From positions 18,312,521-18,376,520 of the forward strand of contig OX328113.1 in NCBI GenBank assembly GCA_946811185.2: a stretch of DNA of 64,000 nt. Reading direction: 5' to 3'. Position 1 is the first letter of the stretch, and every line of letters starts with the position of its first letter. The translations under genes and the position numbers were made by a program. Positions 1-9,700 of this stretch are shown here, in pieces. The DNA is from Hippopus hippopus. Taxonomy: Eukaryota; Mollusca; Bivalvia; Cardiida; Cardiidae. The notes beneath the pieces were generated by a model. It had not been told where the DNA came from and made no database searches. It saw nothing but the letters and a program-made list of their open reading frames with translations.

Positions 1-230
1 CCAGTAGCTCAGTCGATAGTGTACTAGACAGAGGTCGTGAGTCAGGCACTGCTCCTTTCGAAGATTAAAGGTCATTGCGACAAGATTCATTCCTCTCTGA
101 TCGCAGAATATTGTTTCGATGTTTAAGTGGGAAAGCAGTCCTTTGCTTGAACAGAGTTTTGTGCTGAGTAAGTTGATAAAAGAAAGTCCATAAAGAGCAC
201 CGATAGGTGAAGTGGCCGCCTTGACAACAC
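1..230 (+). mobile_element. tRNA-derived SINE, diverged copy
   Basis: Begins with an A-box-like GTAGCTCAGTCGATAG and continues with the family's body: CATTGCGACA-like, GTGGGAAAGCAG-like and the final AGGTG..GGCCGCC motifs. The B box is damaged, and the copy may start before the window. Confidence 0.75.
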
Positions 231-479
231 ATTTATCATGTTATCTTCGATGCTTTCAATTTGGTACAGTACAAAAATTGTCTTCTGGTAAGGAGTTAAA
301 GGAGAAAAAAGCATAATAATATTTGATGAGTCGTAAGTCTTTCGATGTTTGATTTCTTTCTTGGTGTTATCTCAGTTTTTGGAACTCTTTGTCGAAACTG
401 ACGATGTTAACAGAGATGAAATTCAACCAGCTTTGTATGACCTTTTGATTACTACGAAAGTTATAAGAGGCCAGGAAGG

Positions 480-640
480 TACGGATGAAAATGACATTGT
501 CGACGACAACGAAGACAATGACGATGATGATGGAGAAGAAGAAGAAGAAGAAAAAGAAGAAGAAGATGATGATGATGATAATGATGACGATGATGATGAT
601 AATGGAGAAGAAGGAGGAGGAGGAGGAGAAGAAGAAGATC
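480..640. repeat. GAA/GAT purine-rich microsatellite
   Basis: Long run of GAA, GAT and GGA triplets on the plus strand. It starts about 8 bp inside the intron, next to the donor of the cadherin exon ending at 648. On the transcribed strand it is a polypyrimidine run (TTC/ATC). Confidence 0.9.
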
Positions 641-647
641 CCTTTAC

Positions 648-794
648 CTGGATAAAACTGTCAATATCAGCGGTATACTCCGACACTGTACACGAAATCT
701 CGACACAATAAGGCCGAACAAACTGTGGCGGATTATCATCTTTGTCAATGATATTGACTTTAATGGAAGCGTCACCTACTCTCCCTCCTTCGTC
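648..794 (-). CDS. Cadherin gene, EC2 end and EC3 start
   Basis: 147-bp exon, phase 0 to 0, acceptor TCTATCAG and donor CAG|GTAAAG. Encodes DEGGRVGDASIKVNIIDKDD then NPPQF, the canonical calcium-binding linker, and the first strand of EC3. The acidic/serine open frames that overlap here come from the GAA/GAT repeat just past the donor and are not protein. Confidence 0.93.
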
Positions 795-3700
795 CTGATA
801 GAAAAAAATTCGATTGAGTAACTCTTTAACTCTCGTGTAAACCACCTTTTTGCGTGTTTCACCAGCCGGCTTTTGGAAGCATTTTGGCCAAAGCAACAGT
901 CACCGTCGATGTTACGATGGTGACTTAAAAAAAAGAAAAGCGCCACATGACGTTGTAAATGTCTTCGTTTGCCATTATTCGTTTACACACATGTGTATAA
1001 TCATAGACTGAACTTTGCCTCGCGATGATTATCCGCATTTTTAAAATACCCACCCATAATTTAAAGTGCTTTGTAAGTTAATCAATTTTCAGTGGCGTAA
1101 CACTTGGTATAACCACTTCTGACATTATCATTTTTAAAGTAACGATATCGTTTTAACAGTGAAGATAGCATTTCACAATGACGATATCACTTTTACAGTG
1201 AAGATATCATTTTTACAGTAACAAAATCATTTTTAAGTAACGGTATCATTTCTAAAGTGCTCATATCATTTCTACGGTAACGGTAACGGTAACGATATAA
1301 CTTTTACTATGACAGTATATTTTTTACAATGATGATATTATTTGCAGCGCTGATATGATTTAATAGTTTCCAAATCGTTTTAACAGTAACGATATCATTT
1401 TAAGCAGTGACGATGTCAATTTTACCCTGACGATATCATCTTTACAGTAATGATACCAATTACAGCGAAGATGTCATATTTACAGTGAAGATATATCACT
1501 TTTTCAGTGATGATATAAGTTTTACAGTCACTAGACCGTTTTTCAGTAACGACATCATTTTCATAGTAACGATATCATTTTACTTTTTTTATACAACTTT
1601 ATTTTTACTTTCTACATAATATACAAACATTATTTTCAATAATATCATTTTTACAGTAACAATATCATTTTACAGTAACGATATCATTTCTATAGTGACG
1701 ATATCATTTTCACACTGACAGTATCTTTTTTGATGTAACCACATTTCTTTCATGAGATTAAAAGATTGACAGTAAGACTTTTAGATTTTTATCAAATCAG
1801 TAACACGTTTATATTTTTCTCAGTATATAAACAGCGAAATTAATGTTTAAAGCTGCGAAAATATCGACGGAGTGCATCGTATATAAGTCAAGCTGGAACC
1901 TGCTTCACAATTGTAATTTGTAGAGTTAAACTGTTACTCTTGTATCCCCTGTAACTATCTGAAACAAGTTTAATTAGAAGGTCAATAAGGGGCTGCCACT
2001 TGAATAGTACTAATGTTAAACTGAAAGCCTGTTATCGATCTCTGCATTACCGTCTAGTTGGCGGCCATAGGAGATACAACAGGTCCCAGTTTATAGTTAT
2101 GTAACCTTAGCCGAGCCCCGGTAGCTCAGTCGGTAGCGTACAGGACTTGAGAACAGGGGGTCGTGATTTCGATCCCCGGCTCGGCCAATTTCTTTCCGAG
2201 GATTGATGATAGTCATTGCGACAGGATTCATTCCTCTCCCACCGCTGACCATTGTTTCTATGATCGTTATGTGGGAAAGCAGCCAGTGGCTTGGAAGGAA
2301 AATTGTGCGGAGTACTGGTAAAAGAAACTCCAGGAAAGCATGGATAGGTGCACTGGCCGCCGCGCTATAACTGAAATAATGTTGAAAACGGCGTTAAAAC
2401 ACCATACAATCATACAACAATCATTATGTAACCTTAACTAGTACCAGTGTCTCATAATCATCTGACAGACGTTTAAAGTCTGATTCAGTAACAGGCTGCC
2501 AGGTTTATTCTACATTGTCAAGGCTCGTTTTTGTTATGCCGTGATACTGCTGCACTTTACTAATTTGAGGGTTATGGAAATGTTGGCACTTTTTGACATT
2601 CAAAAGATATCATTACTATATCATTGTAGATAGAAATAATTGTTCAAAATAGCAGCTCAATTTCTTATTTCAGCGATATATCTTATAGGTGAAAACTTGG
2701 TGGCAGTGATAGAACTGCAAAATATGCTGCTTTTTCTAAGGAGGTATTAAGATAAGAGCACAGAGAATGGCTTAAAGTATCCCCTCACTTACCTCGGCTT
2801 GTACTTTAAGATAGAACAGTTTGTTTCTTGACTCATAATCAAACATTTCTGTCGTGGTAATATTTCCAGTCACAGCGTCAATGGCAAACATATGCGCCCC
2901 GTCAAGCTGTAAACAGACATGTATATCGATGCTACAGGCCTAATACGATTCGTATGTTTCTTTGATGTTTGAAATATTTAAATCTTTACCCGTCGACAAA
3001 GTTCTGGACTTGTCCAAATCCAAAGCCTTTGGCAGACGACAAATTAAATGTGTTTAAAATTGTATGTTTTGCCTTTGAAAGGGCAGAAAACATTGTCGTG
3101 CGAAAAGAAACAGCTGGAAACCAGTTTTTCCTTTTTATAGCCTACTTTAATGTTGTCAAAGGTCATCTTCTTGTGGTCGTTAAAACTCGGGATTGTTTGG
3201 TGAAGAGATTGTGGACAATGTTTTAGAGTAGTTAAGTTATGCGACTAGTTCTCCTGTTCCAGGGATCGTAACTGTAAGTATACGTACATATACCTATCCC
3301 TGCCTTTCCTTGCGTTCACCGACTTTTCTATGGTCAACATAGGGCACAAAAACCTCTGGCTACTTCCCTACACCCACGCATGCATGCACGACTGCGCGCC
3401 CATGCATGTGTGCGTGAACACAGTCGAAACTGTCTAAGCCGAATTTTGAAAACATTGGTCCGTTTAAGAGAAGAATTCTTGCCCCAATGCTTCATATATA
3501 ATCATATATATATACTTTTTTTTTTCAAAAGTCATGTGCTGTCGACTTAAGTCATGGTTTTGTATTTACCCCTTGAATTTCGTGTGGGATGAAGGTAAAA
3601 TTCGTCACTCCGCCATATTTGATGTGGTCGCCGTCCGTCACCAGTTTTTCTGTGCAATACAGACAGAAAACAGGGGTACCAATCGACGTGTTCTAGAATA

Positions 3701-6700
3701 GAAATTAAAGCTCGTCATTACCGATGCGAACTCCTTAGTCAATATTTAGCAATATTAGGTAACGTTGAGCGAGGCAATCATGCTCACAAAAGGATTATGT
3801 ATACTGTATCTTCAGATTCTTTCTAATAAAGGTAAATGTTGCATTTTCAAAAACAAAAGCCTCTTGTAGAAGCAAGAATTATAATGAGTTCAGGTTCTCC
3901 AGTGAGATCTGGGTCTAAATTCACCAACCATTCTTAATTTCACTTTAAGTCTGATTCCGGATTTAAAAACTAACTGAACTTAAACACTAACGTAACTTCC
4001 GATTGGCTACACTATTTTGACTATACAAGCTGACGGTATAGATCAAAGATCAGGCTGCACGTTCTGTGCAGTCTGATCTTGATCTTTGCCGTTCGTAAAA
4101 GCCTACGTTTTCGCATTTGGCGCTGAAAGGGTTTCGCTTAAATTGTGTAGGAGGAACCTTGATGACGTCTTTGACTTGTTCATTCTTTTCAAGCAAATGT
4201 TACGCTGTGTTAAACAGGATGGCTAAATACTATACTTTAAATCTTAACTAGACGACAAAATTTTAGATATGTCCAAACTGAAAGCATTTGCAGACGAGAA
4301 ATCAAGACATGTTTTTAAATGGGTCTTTAGGTGGGAAAATATCTAGCATGTGTAGGGGGAATATTTTGAAACAAGAAATATCTTTAAAAGGATAAACGGC
4401 GTAAGAGATACTGGAATATGAATATTGAAACGCTTTTGTGGCTCATTATGAAAAAAGATAATGAAAAGTAACCTCACAAGCGCTTGCCTTTTTATCCTCG
4501 CCGTTTTTTTTAAAAAAGTAGGCTAGTATTGGTTCACTAGGTAACGAGTATGAAAATATTAAATTTCCAAATAGAACAAGAAAAGGATCATTCTCTACTA
4601 CATTAGTTTGCTATGGTATAAATCAAGGCCTCGTGGTATCGACTAGCGCTGTAAATAGTGGTTTCATAAATGTGCGAGCAAGTATGGCGGCAGGGCCCGC
4701 CGAATAAACATGTGCACATTTTTTACCAATCACAAACTACCATTTATTCATTCTTTATCAGTACCAAGAAGTAGGTCAAAAGCCAGCGCATTCAGCTTCG
4801 CTGAAATAAAATGCAACATTTAATTGTATGAAAAGGATCGGAGGCACTGTAACCTTTCCATGAGCATATTTGCCGAGCCCAACGCTACCGTATGTTGTCA
4901 TCGTGACCAAGGAACTTGCATCGGCGTATCTACGCACAGAAATGAAAACATGTTTTATTGACGTAAACTCGACTAGTAGCCAATTGAAACTTGTCGCTCA
5001 GATTAATTTACATTCACAGGGAAACAACCAATGTGACCTTCACATTGTTTCGATTTATACTATTGGTTGGAAATCTTCATTCCATCTATTTAGCAGTTTC
5101 ACTCTTCACTACACAATTCCAAGTAAACAGCGACCCCGACATCGAACGCTTTTGAAAACATTATGGAAAAAGGAGAAAATGCTGTTGCCCAGCATTTTCT
5201 CCTTTTCCGCAATGTTTTCTATCCTACGAAAGACAGAAAACGTCATTTTAACTACACTCAAATTGTCTTCTGCAAATGCCTTTAATTTGGAACAGTCTAA
5301 AATTTTGTCGTTTGGAACAGATTTAAGCTAATTTACATTCTTAGGGAAACAAACAATGTGACCTTTACAATGTTCAATTTTAAAGTCGATAGATCTATAC
5401 CCCTACCTCGCGATTGCAGTTTCAAGCATAGTTTTAGCAAGGACATTGGTTGAAGAATCGGACGGTGTACTCGTAGATCAAAGATCAGACAGCACGTTCT
5501 GTGCACCACTGTCTGGGAAGGCCATCCAAAAATAATAAAAACACGTAAAAGGAAATGTACAAGGTCAAACTGCTAACAGGCAGATAGGTCGCTAATTCTT
5601 GTTAGATAGAGGGCTTTTCCTGCTTCTAGTCTTTTCGATCTTGTCTACGTGATTTTAAAAACACTGTACGTCAAGGTTGTTGTGTCTTACATGGTAACAT
5701 GACATCAGTCAATTACGTATTGGTAACAATTAAGGGTGGTGAGTGAAAAGACAAAAGAAAGTAAGGTAAAAAAGAAAGGACGAAAGAACGAACGAACGGA
5801 CAAACGAAAGAAAGAAAGGAGGGAGGGAGAGACAGAGGGAGGGAGATAAGATGCAACATATGAATTCCTCCCTTTGTCGCAATGTTTTTAACAATGGTCA
5901 TCTGCAGAACGTAAAAAGTCGTATGCTGGACTTGCAGGTGTTGTGTTAAAGCACTTCACATCAAACGATATTTACACTTTGCAAGACGACAAAATTTTAG
6001 ATTTGTCCAATTTGAAAGAATTTGCAGACGATTCAATTAAAAGCGGATCAAATGTTGGGACTTTTCAATTAAAGGGTAGAAAATATTGTTGAAAAAGGAG
6101 AAAACGCTGTTTACCAACATTTTCTTTTCTTTTCATACAACGTTTTTGAAACCCCCCCTTTTTTTTTTTAGTCAAGGTCGTTGAAAGTCGGGATGGTGTA
6201 GTGAAGGAACCTTTTTCGCTGCCAACTACATGTAAGGAACTAGACTTTCCTCGACGCTTAAAAGTACGTTTTTGTTGCATTTGAAATCCATTTTGGACAA
6301 AGTTTAGCTTCATGTAGCGGATGTTGTAGATCTAGGATCAGGCTGCACGTTTGTGCAGTCAGATTTTGATCTATGCAATCCGCAAAAGCTATCCAAGGGG
6401 ACATTGGCGGGCAAGGAATTAAATATCGTCGGTTTACTTCAAAAACCTCGTAACTACAGCTTGTTTCAAGCTGTAGTTACGAGGTTTTTGAAGTAAACCG
6501 ACGATATGCTACGATAGTTGTTCGCCTGAGTACTCAGTCTGTTGAATTAGCAATAAAGATCTATATGGTATCTTAAAGCAAACAGTTTTTATTGTTGCGA
6601 TGAACGGTCAAAACTTTGAATTGACCATTAAAACTCTCTTTTGTTGAAATTCGGAGATTTATCTCTCCAGTGATTTGGTATTTTATCAACTAGAATATAG

Positions 6701-9700
6701 CAGTGCCGCATTAGCTCAGAGGTAAAGCGTTTAACAGGAAACCCGAGAGTTGTGAGTTTGAATATCCATTCGCCCAAAAGTGTTTGGGCGGGACTGATGA
6801 AAGTCATAGCAACAGGATTCATTCTGTCTCAACGCAGAACAGTGTTCATATGGGGAGGCAGCCAGTAGCTGAGGAAGAGTACTGTCTTTTGTGCTGTTTA
6901 ACTCTAACAAACGCCAAAAATTTAGATTTGTCGAAATTAACAGCATTTTTACATTACATGTAAAATAAAGGTCAAATAATGGAATCTGTCTTCGAAAGAA
7001 CTGAAAACATTCGGGGAAGAGGAGAGAATGCTGTTAACCAGCATTTTCTTCTTTTCCCACAATGTTTTCAAAAGTTTACTTTCTCAGGATACAAAAAACT
7101 TGAGATTTTTTGGTGAAGGGTAAAAGCAGTAAAGGGATGGTGGACAAGCGTGCTAGATCAAGGGACTTTACTTGTTAGAATCATCTTTATTATTGGTAAG
7201 CCAAAACAGACAGACAGACAGACAGACAAGACAAGACAAACAGACAGACAAATCAAGTGTAACTATGGCCAAAATAGTACATGGTTTACCTCTGGTATCT
7301 CTATTTCATACGGCTTCTTTATAAACTCAGGATGAAATTCGTTCACCGGCTCTACAAATATGGTTCTTTTAATCTGTGAAGAAAAAAACAAAACAAAATT
7401 GGCAAATGGATAACATGGTTCAACGGGTGGACGAAAAATCTCCACCGTAATTAATAGCCCTACTTCAGCATTTACCACACAATCCAGTGATTTAAAAACA
7501 CTGACGGAGAAGGCCTTTTGAAAAAATTGTGGGAAAAGGAGAAAAATGCTGGGTTACCAGCATTTTCTCCCTTTCCCACAATGTTTTCTACCCTTTTAAA
7601 GCAGATTTCACGTTTTGAGTAACATTTAATCTGTCGTCTGCAAATGCTTCCAGTTTCGACAGGGCTCAAATTTTGTCGTTTAGTAAGGAGTTAAAGGAAC
7701 TCGAAACTAGATTTTCGTTTCGTTTTCCTAGAAAAAAATATTAAAAATAAATCGTGACAAAAACTAAATATCCATATTAACTTAATAGGTCCTTTCAGAT
7801 TTTAAAATATTGACCATCCCATTTCTTTCATGATATACATACAGCTTTCCCTTAAAAAATTTCTCACTCCGTTAGTAACATTTACCCCTAATCTTAACAC
7901 TTAGGCTGCTAAGCGCGACTCAAGGACCTTTTGTGGACAGCGTGGATCAAGATCAGACTGCACAGAACGTGCTGTCTAATCTTGGATCTACACTGTCCGA
8001 TAAGGAGATATTTCTCTCCAAAAGAAAAAGACTTTGAAATAGTAACCTTTGGGTTTTTACTATCGACTTGAATGTGTCGTTTAATTTATCTCACAGGATT
8101 AGGATTACTGTTGTTTATTTGAGTTATATAGTAATTGTTTTTTTTTTCGTCCTCCGCACCAACGTCTCTCCCACTAAAGCTTTGGTGTCACCTCTTAATC
8201 AAGTAAATGTATCAAATTAATGAATGAAAACAGGAAGTCAAATTGTGTAAATACTTGAGGCAATGAATTTCTTTGATTAAAGGTTAGAACTAAAATTTAT
8301 TCAAGATTGAAGGAATTTAAATGAATGGCCGATATACATGTATTAAATAATAAGTCCTACTATCTACAGCATATGCCAACAGACGAAGGAATTTATTACT
8401 TAAAGGCCCACTAGCGACCCAAAATAAATTGTGAAAACGGGCTACCAGCTGCTAACTTTAGTTCTGGTTTAACAACTTATTTTTCTGCCAGCAAATGAAA
8501 CTTTAACAGACTGTACTGTAACACATTGTCAGACTTATGATAATTTGCATACTTTGAAATAGTATGACTTAAATTTGCCAGGAATTTGACTCCCTAAATT
8601 GTTTGATTTATGCCTGTGGTGGACCTTTAACAACCAACATAACAACTATAAAGTATTCATTTACCTCCATCCCATCTGCACATACGACTGTTACGTTGAT
8701 TCCTTCGCTAGCGTTATACTGAAACAGGGGAAAAAAAAAAGCAAAAACTGCATTGACTGTTCACCAGACGATCACTCATAGTCTCGTTCACATTTAAAAG
8801 CATTTGCAGACGGCAAATCATATGTGGTAAAATTCAACGATTATATTTTTGATATGATAGAATACATTGTGTAAAAGGGGGAAAATGCTGATTACCAGCA
8901 TTTTCTTCTTTTCCCACAATGTTTTAAAAAGCTTTCTTCCTAGGGGTCGTTTAAACTTTAGATTGTTTAGTAAAGGGTTAGTCCTGCAGACAACTTGCTT
9001 AAGTCTTGAAGCAACCGACTTCTGATAGCTTTATAATTTACAATGGACTTTTGTAAACAAAATCTAAATTCATGTTGATTGTTATATTAACACGGATATT
9101 TTTTCGGCGTAACTGAATGTGCTGGCTTTTGACCTCTTTTTCGCACTGATAACGAATGAATAAATAGAAATTTGTGATTGGTAAAAAATGTAGACATGTT
9201 TATTCTAAGGGCCCCTGCCCATTTGCTGGCAAATTTACAACGTCTATCTTTTTTAAAGCTATTTCTTGTTCCGTTTGCTACAAATTAATTTCAGTTAAAT
9301 AACACGTAAAATATCGTAAAGAGTTATTGTTGTTGTTGTTGTCGTTTGACTAAAAGTGTTCAAGCATTTCCTGTCAGCGGACTTTTCTGCAATCTGATTG
9401 GATCTGAGGACTTTTGCTTTAGAAATCCTTTCGATCGAGAGACTGTATATTAAAAAATTTGAATATCAAAAAACACAAGAATTACATCACAGAAGTGGTG
9501 ATGTCCCAAATAACATAAACATCAAACCTGTCTGATGCAGCCACCCAACGGAACAACGAAACTATTCTCTTATAGGGAAGTAGCTGTTAAACGCAATATT
9601 TTTCTATGTTGAAAACCTGATTCGGAAACTTAACTCTTTATCAAAGAAAATTGTACAGTTTTTTTAAATAGAAAGCACTTGCAGACAAAAAATACAACGG

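Noticed and set aside
349..711. Acidic protein (poly-D/E) on the plus strand
   Set aside because: Product of the GAA/GAT microsatellite next to a real minus-strand cadherin exon.
423..896. Single 157-residue protein including poly-serine
   Set aside because: Only 648-794 is coding; the serine/proline run is intronic repeat past the donor and the N-terminal part precedes the acceptor.
2112..2185. Stand-alone tRNA gene
   Set aside because: A and B boxes are present, but the same head is followed in at least five places by the same non-tRNA body and CAAT-type tail, so these are SINE heads; the cloverleaf arms do not pair well.
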